Source of the DNA: Metopolophium dirhodum
Taxonomy: Eukaryota > Arthropoda > Insecta > Hemiptera > Aphididae
DNA: 64,000 nt
NCBI RefSeq assembly: GCF_019925205.1
Contig: NC_083565.1
Coordinates: 36,050,241 to 36,114,240, forward strand
Reading direction: 5' to 3'
Position 1 is the first letter of the stretch. Every line of letters starts with the position of its first letter. Made by a program: the position numbers and the translations under genes. This document shows, one piece after another, positions 1-10,734 of this stretch. The notes under the pieces were generated by a model. It was not told where the DNA came from and searched no databases. It saw only the letters and a program-made list of their open reading frames with translations.

Positions 1-3000
1 TTATTACAATGTCCCCAACTATAACATTTGGTTGTTGTCGCGTCCATTTTGTACGTCGCTGTAGTGAAGACAAATATTCCAACGACCACCGATTCCAAAA
101 TGATTGGGTGCATTGCCGGATCAATTCCCACCGAGTTAATCGATTTATCGGTATTGATGTAAAATCGCGGGATGGTAACGCTACTAACGGTTGTCCTATT
201 AGAAAATCGCCCGGTGTAAGTGGTCGTAAATCATTTGGGTCGGACGATAAAACGGTCAGAGGTCTGGAATTAAGAATGGCCTCGATTTGCGTGGATAGTG
301 TAGACATTTCTTCGAATGTAAACGTTTGGACACCGATAACCCGCTTTAAGTGGTATTTAGCAGATTTGACTGCCGCCTCCCAAATACCACCAAAGTGAGG
401 AGCAGCGGGCGGGTTGAAGTGCCATTTACACGGCAACAGTGTAGTTTGTCGACTGGCTGCGGCCGTTAATATTTCGTGTAGTTGTCGGTTGGTGCCTTGG
501 AAATTGGTCCCGCAGTCCGAATAAATATTCGATGGAATACCCCGACGAGAAATGAAACGATTGAAAGAAGCCATGAAAGCATCTGTAGATAGATCTGATA
601 CAATTTCTAGGTGTACGGATTTAATAACAGTACATACAAATACCGCAAGATAACATTTTACCGATTTAGCATTTTTACGACGAGATTCTTTTACTTGGAA
701 TGGACCAGCGAAATCGACACCGACGTTACTGAACGGACGGCACGGGCGGACACGGAACGACGGTAACTCGGCCATAATTGGTTGTGGCGCAGTGGCTCGA
801 TGTCGAGCACACACGACGCATTTGAATATGATATGGCGTATAGCGGATCGGCTGGATAAAATCCAATACTTTTGAGCAATCAGTGACGACACTAATTGCG
901 GACCCGCGTGAAGATACGTGAGATGAAAATGCCGAATTAAAATATCAGTTAACGCGCATTTCTTCGGCAATAATACTGGGTATTGTTGATGGACGTTAAT
1001 TTCGGCATTCCGCAATCTACCACCCACTCGAATGACTCCCTCGGTATCGACGAAGGGTACCAATTGGGCAATGGATCTAGGCACAATAGGTTTATTTTTC
1101 GACTGCATAAGTTTAACTAAACCTTTAAAATAAATAGTTTGTGTTGAGCGAATAGCGCACGTTAACGATTCATCAAGTTCAGTATTTGTTATTGTCCCTG
1201 TACGCGTTGGCAACCTCTTTAAACGCAGCCTTATGAACCGCCGGACATAAGAGATTGTTTTTTGTAATCGGACTAATGATGAAAATCGGGAAACCCAGTC
1301 GTCTGTGAGTGTAGATAAGGTTGTTAACACTGATATTTCTGCACCTATATTTTTAACTTCGGGCAATGATGACGGTGACAACTTTACGTAGGTATCGATT
1401 GGCCACGTGTTTTCACCTGATTGTAGAAATATTGGACCGTTCCAATATAACGACATTGAAACTGCTTGTGAAGGAAGTAGTCCACGCGAAACGCAATCCG
1501 CTGGATTTTGCCCTGATGAAACATAGTGCCAATGGCAACTTGGTAATAGGTCAGCGATTTTTGCTAATCGATTAGACACAAAAATTTTGAATGTGGTTGG
1601 CGTAGTAGTCAACCACGACAGGACCACGGTAGAATCTGTCCATGCGTGTTTTGTTACGTTTGGTAATTGCATAAATATGGGACTGACGCGATGCATCGTT
1701 TGGGCTAGTAAAAGTGCCCCGCATAACTCCAGTCGTGGAATACTTATCGCACTGTCACATTTACCCGTTTTCACGGGGGCAACCTTTGATTTGGCCGTCA
1801 GAAAATGAACAGAAATACGATTATCCTTATGGACAATGCGTAAATAAATTACAGCCGCGTACCCTTTTTCTGACGCATCTGAAAACCCGAGTAATTGGAC
1901 GGAAGAAAGGTCACTTATTGGAAGATAGCGTGGTATTTTTATTTTTTCTACCAACGGGAGTTCGTCCGAGAACATTCGCCAACTATCAACGAGGTCGCAC
2001 GGTAACGGGTCGTCCCATTGTAACCCAAGCTGCCATAACTGTTGCATAAAGCACTTGGCCCAGAATGTTATGGGTGCGAGCGCACCGACCGGGTCGTAAA
2101 GTTTTGCTATCGTTGACAATATTGACCGTTTAGTGTACGTATTTGTTGATGCAGTGGTATGGTAGCTAAATACATCCGACGTGGGTTCCCAATGAAGACC
2201 TAATATTTTTATTGATGACTCCTCTTTGAGATCGAATGACAATGTGATTGTTCGATCCTCAACTGGAATGGATCGTAAAACTTCCGCACAATTACTCGCC
2301 CACTTTTTTAACACAAATCCACCGTGAGCTAATAATTTTTTAAGTTGCGATTGGACGAAGACTAATTCTGAAATAGACTCGGCGCCAGTGATAACATCAT
2401 CGACATAGGTTTTAGTAGACAATATATTTTTTGCATCGGGATATTGTTGTCCATTGTCTACCTCAAGTTGATGTAACACGCGAATAGCCTGGTAGGGCGA
2501 TACTGACACACCGTATGTCACGGTACACAATTCATATTCACATAACGACTTCGATGGTGAATCACGCCATAATATATGTTGGTATTGACGATCGCGCTGT
2601 GAAATCAAAATCTGCCGATACATTTTACATATATCGGCTGTGAACATATACGGGTGTAGGCGACTGTGAAGTAATAATTCAGCAATATCCGTCTGCAATT
2701 TAGGTCCGGTGTATAGTAAGGCATTGAGTGACAATTGGGAAGTAGAGTGCGCGGACGCGTCGAAAACCACTCTTAACTTTAATTGGTCACCGGTATACTT
2801 AACCACAGCATGATGTGGTATGAAGTACGTACCTTTACTTGTAGCGGGTTTCATATGCCCCAACTCTTCATATTCAACCATAAACTTCCGATATTCGTCA
2901 TATAGGTTAGCATCACGTTGAAATTTTCGTTCCAAATTGTAAAAACGCGATAGCGCCATGTGATACGAATCTCCCAATTCCGCGGGGTTCACCCGAAATG

Positions 3001-5014
3001 GAAAAGAAACGACATACTGACCATTTTCTTCACGTGTCGTCGTACGCGAGAATATTTCTTCGCAAATATCGTCGTCGGTAAACGGTACAGCAGGGGGAGA
3101 CGGTTCTTCAATACTCCAAAAACTTTGCATCAATTGGTCAATTGACGGTTCAGTCGTTAACATAAGTGATGTAAGTTTTGATGTATCGTTGGACACGGAC
3201 GTACCCGATAAAATCCATCCTATCAGTGTTTCATACACTGACGGTATGCCGTCCGTATGAATAACTCCGCCACCGTCCTTTAGGATCATGCTGTGTATAT
3301 CAGCACCTAATAAAAAGTCGATGGGACCTGGTACATCAAACTGTGGATCAGCAAAACGGATATCGTTATAAATCAATCGAATAGACGAGTTTAATTTTAC
3401 GGTGGGCATAGCCCCGGTAATTTTTGACATTATTACGGGTTCACACGAGATGAGGGGAGTATTGGAAAGCTCCGGTTTTATGGTACAAGCAGTCATACCC
3501 TTTGTTTCACGTACGGGTGTATGTGACAATCCCACAATAGTATGTTTACATTGTCTACGTGGTAAGCCTAATCTGGTGACACATGCGTTCGTAATGACCG
3601 ATATTTGTGACCCCGAGATACCCAAGCCATTACGTATATGAACAATTGCTGTGCCAAGAACAACGGTACTGGAGGTATACGTTGTACCTGAAAAGGTGAC
3701 ATCCGCATTCGATGAGTTCCCGGGCGAAGTGTTTTCAGCACACTGGGACACTGTACTATCATGACTCGATTCAATTGATTTGGGTTTTACTAATGACTTA
3801 TCGAGATGAAGTAGCGTATGATGCTTTTGAGCACAATGGCGGCACGTGTGTTTTGATTGACATGTGGATGTTTTGTGATGAGCACTCAAACAGTTCATGC
3901 AGAGACGACGTGACTGTGCTACTTTGAATCGCTGTTGGACTGGTAGAGAACTAAATTTAGAACATTGAAATAAGAAATGAGAATCTTTACACATGGTACA
4001 AGATGTTTGTTGTCCTTGGTCGGGAATGTTGGACGTGAACAATGAAGACTTATGATGTAATTTTTTACTTGATTCCGTTTGTTTGGGTAAAAATGTCGAT
4101 GTAGAATTTTGTAATATTTTGCATCGATTGTGGACAAACTTTAATAAAATATCAATAGTCGGAGTCTCATTAGTATGTTGCTCCGCTTCAAACAAACGTT
4201 TTGACTGCGCGTCTAGACACCGAGATGCTATGTAAAATAAAAGAAAACCAGCCAAATCGTCCACGCCTAGTGCCTTTATAGCAGAAATGTTCTGTTGGAA
4301 AGTGTCTAAGAACCGTTTTAGACCTGATACTGACTCACTGGTGAGCGGACAAAAGGCAAACATAGCGTCTAGATGATAATTAACTAATAATCGTTTGTTG
4401 TCAAAACGAGTATGTAATGCCTCCCACGCGACAATATAATTGACCTCCGTGAAGGGTATCGAACGTACAACAGGTAATGGTTGACCTGATAAAGATGATA
4501 ATAGATAATGAAATCTTTCTATGTCGGATAAATCATCGTTGTTATGAACTAAAGACGTAAACGTGTCACGGTAAGAACACCATTGCTGAAGATCACCATT
4601 GAATTGTGGCAATAGAATTTTCGGTAATTGAACATTGCTACGTGTGCTGCGTGACGAAATATTTTGAACACTTCGATCAGCATCTAAGTGATGGTCAGCA
4701 GCAACAGCTTGCACCCTATAAAAACTGTCCAATATAATTGCTTCAATAGGCGCATGTGACTTGACAAATTCTTCCTCGCGCGATAGGATAATTAATTGAT
4801 CAAGAATATCGTCCTGATCGGCATGGAAATTGGTTAATAGGCTGTCGAGGTCACGAAATCGGACCCGAAAAAGCGTCTTTTGATCGGAATCAGATTCAAT
4901 ATTCTCACTTAATTGTATGAGTGTTCTAAACTGTTCAACAGTGCAATCTCTTTTTACAATGCTACGCTTTAGAGAGCGTTCAGCACGCTCGATATCATTC
5001 ACAGACGGCGGCAT
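1..5014 (-). CDS. Gag-Pol polyprotein of a BEL/Pao retrotransposon (3' end outside window)
   Basis: I read one frame from ATG at 5014 to the window edge, about 1671 codons with no stop. The start is the first ATG after an in-frame TGA at 5072-5074. Order: gag domain of the DUF1759 type at about 130-280; Cys/His knuckles at about 339-402 (C339 begins CTMC, then CMNC and CRHC); DUF1758-type aspartic peptidase region from about 447; reverse transcriptase about 686-905 with D794 and YVDD at 870-873; RNase H with D1046, E1096 and D1127; integrase zinc site H1362, H1370, C1399, C1402; integrase triad D1434, D1500, E1546; then the start of the C-terminal DUF5641-like part. It would encode the capsid and the enzymes for reverse transcription and integration. 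Oddity: the peptidase reads GISGSQ at 465-470 where the family has Asp before SGS or SAS, and the segment before it looks short. Confidence 0.95.
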   Translation of the reverse strand, partial: MPPSVNDIERAERSLKRSIVKRDCTVEQFRTLIQLSENIESDSDQKTLFRVRFRDLDSLLTNFHADQDDILDQLIILSREEEFVKSHAPIEAIILDSFYRVQAVAADHHLDADRSVQNISSRSTRSNVQLPKILLPQFNGDLQQWCSYRDTFTSLVHNNDDLSDIERFHYLLSSLSGQPLPVVRSIPFTEVNYIVAWEALHTRFDNKRLLVNYHLDAMFAFCPLTSESVSGLKRFLDTFQQNISAIKALGVDDLAGFLLFYIASRCLDAQSKRLFEAEQHTNETPTIDILLKFVHNRCKILQNSTSTFLPKQTESSKKLHHKSSLFTSNIPDQGQQTSCTMCKDSHFLFQCSKFSSLPVQQRFKVAQSRRLCMNCLSAHHKTSTCQSKHTCRHCAQKHHTLLHLDKSLVKPKSIESSHDSTVSQCAENTSPGNSSNADVTFSGTTYTSSTVVLGTAIVHIRNGLGISGSQISVITNACVTRLGLPRRQCKHTIVGLSHTPVRETKGMTACTIKPELSNTPLISCEPVIMSKITGAMPTVKLNSSIRLIYNDIRFADPQFDVPGPIDFLLGADIHSMILKDGGGVIHTDGIPSVYETLIGWILSGTSVSNDTSKLTSLMLTTEPSIDQLMQSFWSIEEPSPPAVPFTDDDICEEIFSRTTTREENGQYVVSFPFRVNPAELGDSYHMALSRFYNLERKFQRDANLYDEYRKFMVEYEELGHMKPATSKGTYFIPHHAVVKYTGDQLKLRVVFDASAHSTSQLSLNALLYTGPKLQTDIAELLLHSRLHPYMFTADICKMYRQILISQRDRQYQHILWRDSPSKSLCEYELCTVTYGVSVSPYQAIRVLHQLEVDNGQQYPDAKNILSTKTYVDDVITGAESISELVFVQSQLKKLLAHGGFVLKKWASNCAEVLRSIPVEDRTITLSFDLKEESSIKILGLHWEPTSDVFSYHTTASTNTYTKRSILSTIAKLYDPVGALAPITFWAKCFMQQLWQLGLQWDDPLPCDLVDSWRMFSDELPLVEKIKIPRYLPISDLSSVQLLGFSDASEKGYAAVIYLRIVHKDNRISVHFLTAKSKVAPVKTGKCDSAISIPRLELCGALLLAQTMHRVSPIFMQLPNVTKHAWTDSTVVLSWLTTTPTTFKIFVSNRLAKIADLLPSCHWHYVSSGQNPADCVSRGLLPSQAVSMSLYWNGPIFLQSGENTWPIDTYVKLSPSSLPEVKNIGAEISVLTTLSTLTDDWVSRFSSLVRLQKTISYVRRFIRLRLKRLPTRTGTITNTELDESLTCAIRSTQTIYFKGLVKLMQSKNKPIVPRSIAQLVPFVDTEGVIRVGGRLRNAEINVHQQYPVLLPKKCALTDILIRHFHLTYLHAGPQLVSSLIAQKYWILSSRSAIRHIIFKCVVCARHRATAPQPIMAELPSFRVRPCRPFSNVGVDFAGPFQVKESRRKNAKSVKCYLAVFVCTVIKSVHLEIVSDLSTDAFMASFNRFISRRGIPSNIYSDCGTNFQGTNRQLHEILTAAASRQTTLLPCKWHFNPPAAPHFGGIWEAAVKSAKYHLKRVIGVQTFTFEEMSTLSTQIEAILNSRPLTVLSSDPNDLRPLTPGDFLIGQPLVALPSRDFTSIPINRLTRWELIRQCTQSFWNRWSLEYLSSLQRRTKWTRQQPNVIVGDIVI

Positions 5015-5505
5015 TGTAGGTATAGGTATTATCCAACGTAATGGGTGTAATCGTAGAAGACCAGAAGCGGTTCAGTTACAATACAATAATATGTATGATT
5101 ATTAATCGATTAGCAGATATCAATTAGTAGTAAGATTAATTACGGACAAATTCATTCGGTGGCATACACGATATGACCCTTCTAGTTAGCAGGTAACAAA
5201 TTAATTTTATCAAGGCAAGACTATATTTTATCCGCGGTTGATATATGTTATATAATATAGTTAAGAGATTATTGGCGCATAATGATATTCTAACGACGTT
5301 CAGGAATTGTGACTGTATGACCAATTATGTGAACTTTGTTCTGTTCGTGCAGATAGCAGATATCGTATAATCACATTTAGCCGTAATTACCCACAATGCG
5401 ATTTACAATAAAAATATACTAATACAAATAATTCAAAATTGCAATTATACTATTATATAATATACTCAAACCCAAATTGGTCACTGGTTCTAATACCCTT
5501 AATTC
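5015..5505 (-). other. Untranslated leader of the BEL/Pao element
   Basis: About 490 bases lie between the primer site and the gag start. An in-frame TGA at 5072-5074 closes the gag frame upstream, so the leader is non-coding in that frame. I see no conserved reading frame here. A packaging signal would be expected but cannot be recognised by eye. Confidence 0.6.
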
Positions 5506-5523
5506 ATCCGGTTCGAAGGACCA
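5506..5523 (-). other. Primer binding site complementary to tRNA-Tyr
   Basis: The minus strand reads TGGTCCTTCGAACCGGAT immediately after the LTR. This is complementary to the 3' end of eukaryotic tRNA-Tyr: acceptor strand TCGAAGG, discriminator A, then CCA. From memory of insect tRNA-Tyr there is about one mismatch, at the T-stem/acceptor junction. It abuts the LTR end with no spacer, as in functional elements. The tRNA identity is recalled, not searched. Confidence 0.8.
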
Positions 5524-6179
5524 TGTAACACGTACCAGTCCCTTTAGTAATAATCGGGAGATTGGACACGCTGTGCGGGTTCCGTATTGAATAAGGGGAT
5601 TAGGCAGGTAAAAATAATCAACCAATATGTCGCTATCACGAGCTTAATATTTTACATGAATTTAAATAATTATACAAAAAAATAAACATATACAAAAAAA
5701 AACTCACGACACCGTGATAATGCACATAATATGATATGACCGGGACCTGGAGACTTGAGTTGGTGACAATGGAATAACCCGCGTGATGAGGACAATGACG
5801 ACGATGTTGAAGGTACGATATTTAAGACGGCGAAAACACACAGACTTAACGGTCGGATTTAGGACGGCGAAACCGCGCGCACTAACCGACGTAATTATGG
5901 GAAACAGCGGAAGACCACACAACAAGGCGGAATATGTACGGTATAGTGAAAACCACACAAAAGGGCGGAATATGCACGGCCGTTAGATGGCGAAATTGCT
6001 ACGTAGCGACCACGACTCAGTAGCATACACAACAACTTCGGGCGTCGTCCGTTTACTGTCGTTGTGTGTATTATAATTGCTCGTCGTTGACCTTTGTGCT
6101 AGGCGGATAACAACCCCACCACATATATAGCTGTTATACACATGACTGGGCCGACTCACTATGGTGTATTTTTGCAACA
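5524..6179 (-). repeat. 5' LTR of the BEL/Pao element
   Basis: In element sense the LTR starts TGTTGC at 6179 and ends GTTACA at 5524, giving the canonical TG...CA ends over 656 bp. The inner edge is fixed by the adjoining primer site. The outer edge is fixed because 6180 onward resumes a repeat found uninterrupted at 18411 and 57870. It is richer in GC than its surroundings. Direct repeats occur in the probable U3 (5914-5979), and a motif gacggcgaaa occurs twice near 5827 and 5863. The partner LTR lies outside, so identity between the two, and hence age, cannot be measured. Confidence 0.85.
5914..5979 (-). promoter_or_regulatory. Direct repeats in the probable U3 of the LTR
   Basis: A 28-base motif beginning accacacaa and containing ggcggaatatg occurs at 5914-5941 and again at 5952-5979, with few differences and a 38-base period. 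Short tandem motifs of this kind in LTR U3 regions often bind transcription factors. Function here is inferred only. Confidence 0.4.
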
Positions 6180-6725
6180 GAGGTATTATACATAAAATCG
6201 TTTCTAGCGGTTTAACATGGTAAAATATTTTCCCCCTGTGTTCTGTGATCGAAACATACCATTATTATTACAGTCCACGTCCATACCTATAATGCTGTCT
6301 GTCTATCTACCCGTTCTTGTAGGCGTCGATCCAATTATAATTGTATGTATGGGTGCAGTACAAGGTACCTATATTTTTTCCGATCCGACTTACTGTCGCC
6401 AGACTGCGGAGCAAACATTCATCAAGATTAAAAATAATGTTTTAAAATAATAATATTAAGTAACAATAGGTAACAATACACCAAACATTATTTTTCATTA
6501 GGTAATCATATTATCATATATTTATGTAATTGTATATAATATTGTCCACAATTGAGGAAAAAAATAACATCTAGTATATGACATTCTAAATAATTATTTA
6601 TAACTTATATCACAGTTAAAAAATAATCAAATCATAAAACAAAATATTCTGTGAATATTTAAAGTGGGACAAGTCACAAAATGAAATCAGTAATATTTAA
6701 ATGAATAAGTATTAATTTGGTGTGT
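6180..6725 (+). repeat. Composite repeat W, right part (target of the LTR insertion)
   Basis: The segment begins gaggtattatacataaaatc and matches, inverted, 57230-57870 through its whole length (shared anchors: accattattattacagtcc, then cgccagactgcggagcaaac). It is the 3' half of a composite repeat whose fullest copy is 57230-59370 (minus). The frame at 6217-6450 lies wholly inside this repeat and is not supported as a gene. Confidence 0.7.
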
Positions 6726-6777
6726 TACGCGCTTGTAAGACAGTATACTACCTAAAAGTCCGAAGTAAAAATGTCAA

Positions 6778-7288
6778 CGGTGAAAAAGTCCGAAACATAA
6801 AAAGTCCGGTATATATAATTTGATAAAAGGTATGCTATGACATTGTGATGAACAATCAAACTTCCAATTAATATTAATATAAATAATTGTAACTAAATTA
6901 CTTACCTGACAAAATTAATTTTTTTCTTAGATATTATTTTTTTGATGACAGTTAGTTAATTAAACTGATAAATCATAATACTAGATAAACATTTTTCTCA
7001 TTGATTTTTTTTTTAAATATATAATATTTTATATGACGATAGTTAACTCAATTTAATTAAGAAATCATTATACTATATTAATATATTATGTATATTTTAT
7101 TTATGTGTAGTAATTATTTCAATTTTTTTTAGGTTATGATACTAAGTACATATAAATATATGAATATACATGTAATTATACAAATAATAATTATCATTAT
7201 TGCATTTTTTTAAAATTAATTATTATAAATATTGTTATGTATGTAATATAATATTTCGGACTTTTTATGATTCAGACTTTTTTTACCG
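6778..7288. mobile_element. Short TIR element with CGGACTTTTT ends
   Basis: The left end reads cggtgaaaaagtccgaaaca and continues taaaaagtccgg. The right end, reverse-complemented, reads cggtaaaaaaagtctgaatc and continues ataaaaagtccg. That gives imperfect terminal inverted repeats of about 32 bp around 511 bp. The interior is AT-rich without coding capacity. Related sequence occurs inverted at 41330-41480. No target duplication is obvious. Transposase family unknown. Confidence 0.55.
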
Positions 7289-7289
7289 C

Positions 7290-8186
7290 AATTCTGTAAG
7301 ACATAGCAAATTTCCATTAGTTAGTTTCAATAGTGTTCTGTTGCCTGTTGGTTTTGATTTTAGAGTGAATTGACAAACTTTTAGGTAAGAACATAACATT
7401 ATATTTTGCAATTTTTTAATTTTCAAGCAAGATTGAGCAAATTTTAATTTGTAACATTTCACATACCCATATCTGACTTGAAAACTAAAAATATTGTAAA
7501 AACCCCGACTCTAAACACAGATAATGTTCTTACCTATAAGTTTCTCAATTCATTCTAATATCAAAACCAACTGCACAATATTGTAAATAGTGAATGGAAT
7601 TTTGCGATGTCGTAAGTGGGTTGTTAGACGATGTTAACAAATACCCGAGTAGCGTCCTCTTAGGTATATGCGCATCTTGTTGAAATTTGAAAATATGTAT
7701 ACATTTAAGTTTGAATTATTATTTGCCGTTAAATGTAGTTTTTATTTTAAATAACAAAACGTATATATTAATTTATAATATAACATAATATATTTACGAC
7801 GACTACGACTATACGTTACAGCTATCGAATTTACTTTTATAGAGGTATTAAAAATAAAATCGAGTTTAGTGCTAAAAATAATTTTCTCCCTGCGTTCTAC
7901 GAACAAAACATACTATTACAGCTCATTTCTATACATTTAATTTTTGCTGTCTATCTACCTGTAAGCGTAGGTGTTGGTAATGCGAGGCGACTTGTCGGCG
8001 CCGATCCCATACTCGATAACAATGGTTTCTAAGCTGGCAAAATGAAATGTTGCCCGACGAAATTGTTTCCATACTATATATGTGCACACAATGTATAGTT
8101 GGTCCGTGAGGGGTCATTTCCAATTATAATAATTGTATGTAAGGGTACAATGTACCAGGTACCTACATCTTTGCCCATCTAAGCCT
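7290..8186 (+). repeat. Composite repeat W, second left-side copy, including a fold-back unit
   Basis: This matches 17935-18466 and, inverted, about 57540-58440. It contains a fold-back unit (7290-7665): cctgttggttttgattttag appears on one side and its inverted partner, tctaatatcaaaaccaactg, on the other, each next to a gtaagaacat motif. The tail at 7860-8186 matches the middle of the W copy at 57540-57860 inverted. It is cut off by a hAT-like repeat at 8187. No coding capacity seen. Confidence 0.6.
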
Positions 8187-10300
8187 ATGAGAGTGATTCC
8201 CTACCCGTGGCCCGCGAAGGTATTCCATGATGCCCGTTACAAACTTTTAAAATAAAATAAAATATCATATTATACTACTTACAATGTGTAACAAAATTAT
8301 ATTATTACATACAACCACAAACTTGAAGTTTTTACACGTACGTATTATTATTATATATAATATACATATAGGTATATACAGTGTCAGTGTATCAGTTAGG
8401 TTAATAATCCCCAAAGCTATAAGTACTGTTGGATACAGCTGTTAATATAATAATTAATAATAATAAAAAAAATATAAAATTTTAATGACAATTATTATAT
8501 TATTGTATTATTGTATTATTATTATTATTATTATATTGATAAATAGGTACATACTATTAGAGTAACGTAATTAATAAACTGGCGAACCAAAATTGATAAT
8601 TTTTTACAATCAAAAACAATTAATAGTAGGTATTATGAATGACTGTAAATAAATGACATTGGATCCACTGGGTACGTTAGATTGCTGGAGCAATAAAAAA
8701 AATATATTATGATTATTGCCAGGCCCTGTTGATGGCAGGTTCTCGGGAGAGGTTGAATAGGGTGTTGTTCCGTGCGCGGCGGGACGTAGTCAACAAACCT
8801 CCCTCCCCACCGCACCCCTTAACAGCGCTACCCTCGAACCGATAGGATGATTTCGGCAACGTCGCCACATTGCCTGTAGTCTTTTGTTCGAAAACTCCAA
8901 CGTGTCGACGAGAACCAAAGACGATAATCGTGCCCCTTACCTCTCTTCTCCGGAATTCACTGTTCGTATTTAACGAATGTATTTAACCCTGATTTTTGTA
9001 CTTTTTTCCAATTATTTCAAAATCTACTGCGAAACTTTGTTCTTTTGATACCCTAGAAATGAATTTTCTCAAAACTTGAACTTCTAAATTTAACATCAAA
9101 CTTCCTACGAACAATATTTACCAAATTACACGTATGGAAAAACGTAGGAACATTATTTTCATATTTATTGTTATCCTTTTTTAATTACAAACAATAACAA
9201 TTGTATAAAAAATAAAAAATAAAGAAAAATACACAACAAGTATTTTTATTTTTATATTTAAAATTACTTGAATATTTATAAATTATAAAACCGTGTAGTT
9301 GTTTTCGTGGAGACCCAGTATATTATTTACTGTTTCCACATCATGAAATGAAAAACTTTTCTAGCTGGTCGATTTCATATACGAGTAATTATACTGTTTC
9401 TGGTCAGTGATCAGACATCAAAATTATATTTTTATAAATAAATATTAAGTATGTTTGTTACAATTAAAAGTATCCAACTAATACTTAAATTTTACAGTTT
9501 AATCTAAAAAATTGTTACTCGGAGTTGTCAAAAATTACCTTACACTTGTTATACTAATTATAAAAAACTGTATTGTCATTAATTTTCACGTTTAGATAAT
9601 GTTATTACTTATTATTACTTATAATAAATTATAATAATATTGGTGTCGTATAGATGATAAACGAAATTATCACGACCTGTAAAATCTAATATAATGTTAT
9701 TTTATAAAATAAAGATAATTTAAATTTGGTATTTGATACTACACAAAATAATTTGTGAAACGTGACTAAATAATGACGTGATTAATAATAATTATTTAAT
9801 CAATGCAGTTAATAATCGTAATATATTCTATATACATTATACAGAGATAAATAAATTATACTATAAACTATAAAGCATATACGCTAATAGATAACTATAA
9901 TAGTTGTTGAAATAATAAATTGTGTACAAATATAAAAATAATAATGTATTACCCGCGATAGTGTTGGAGAAGTTTTATATTATTTTAAAACAACGATATA
10001 ACATACAATTTATAATAAAATATTTCTACGCGGACTTTTTTACCCAGACTTTCTTTCCAAGAACTTTTTTACTCCAGAATTTTTTACCGTGATTTGGACG
10101 CCACACACATTAATAATCTTTACGACTAACACATAGATCTCGGGTGGCGACGACCACATTAGAAATCACCTTTATGATTCTCCCTAAATCAATACTATAG
10201 CCAGGCACTTGAATTTAGAAAAAGAGATAAATCGTATAGTTGATATACAGTTCAGATTATTTTTTCGTGCATATTTATTCTGGCCGAGACATTTTTTTAA
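8187..10300 (+). mobile_element. hAT-like repeat Y, copy 1
   Basis: The left end contains gtgattccctacccgtggcc, a sequence type common at hAT transposon ends. It matches copy 3 inverted (from about 51570) and copy 2 (13570-16500). Shared landmarks: aaatgacattggatccactg at 8652, ggcaggttctcggga near 8736, and the series of acttttttacc motifs at 10030-10090. It has no open transposase frame, so it is a non-autonomous or dead element. The right end is placed where copies 1 and 2 diverge. Confidence 0.6.
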
Positions 10301-10734
10301 AAAAAAATAATTTAATATGATATTTTACCTATAAATTATATAATATAATATTATATTACTAGTTATTATTTTCATTATAATATATTATTATATTTTGTTA
10401 TTATAGGTACACTATAAAATATAATTTACTTGAACTATTTTATTATTATATTTGTCCTATTTTTATAATATATATTATTATTTATGTATTATTATTTAGA
10501 GATTATAAAGTCCTATTTCTAAGTCTTCTAACACAAACTATTCCTATTGCATCCTAATAGGTACCCATCGATTATGGAATGATATAAGAATAATATTGTC
10601 ATCTTCATAATGGCGTTATGGTATGACCATTGACTATGGATTACCATCTGCTTGTATCGAACTAATTACTTATAGTAATAATTGCGTTTTTATGTTATAA
10701 GACAAGGAAAGTAAAATATTTTTTTTTTGTTCAA
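10301..10734. other. AT-rich gap, nothing recognised
   Basis: Low-complexity TA-rich sequence with many TATAT runs. I see no coding frame, repeat partner or RNA signature in this window. Confidence 0.5.

Larger units (their letters stand above)
1..6179 (-). mobile_element. BEL/Pao LTR retrotransposon, 5' two thirds (runs off the window)
   Basis: Reading on the minus strand, the order is LTR (6179 to 5524), primer binding site, leader, then one long gag-pol frame that leaves the window at base 1. The domain order gag, zinc knuckles, aspartic peptidase region, reverse transcriptase, RNase H, integrase is that of the BEL/Pao superfamily. The end of pol and the 3' LTR lie outside. The outer edge is set by homology: sequence from 6179/6180 onward continues a dispersed repeat that is uninterrupted at 18411-18466 and, inverted, at about 57840-57890. 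A 5-bp target duplication beginning at 6180 is expected for this superfamily, but its partner is outside the window. The open frame suggests a fairly recent insertion. Confidence 0.93.

Noticed and set aside
3402..4137. Plus and minus frames at 3402-3641, 3568-3774, 3712-3927 and 3919-4137
   Set aside because: All are shadows of the long gag-pol frame on the minus strand.
8460..8545. ATT-rich run as a regulatory element
   Set aside because: Simple AT microsatellite inside repeat Y; copy 3 has a different length.
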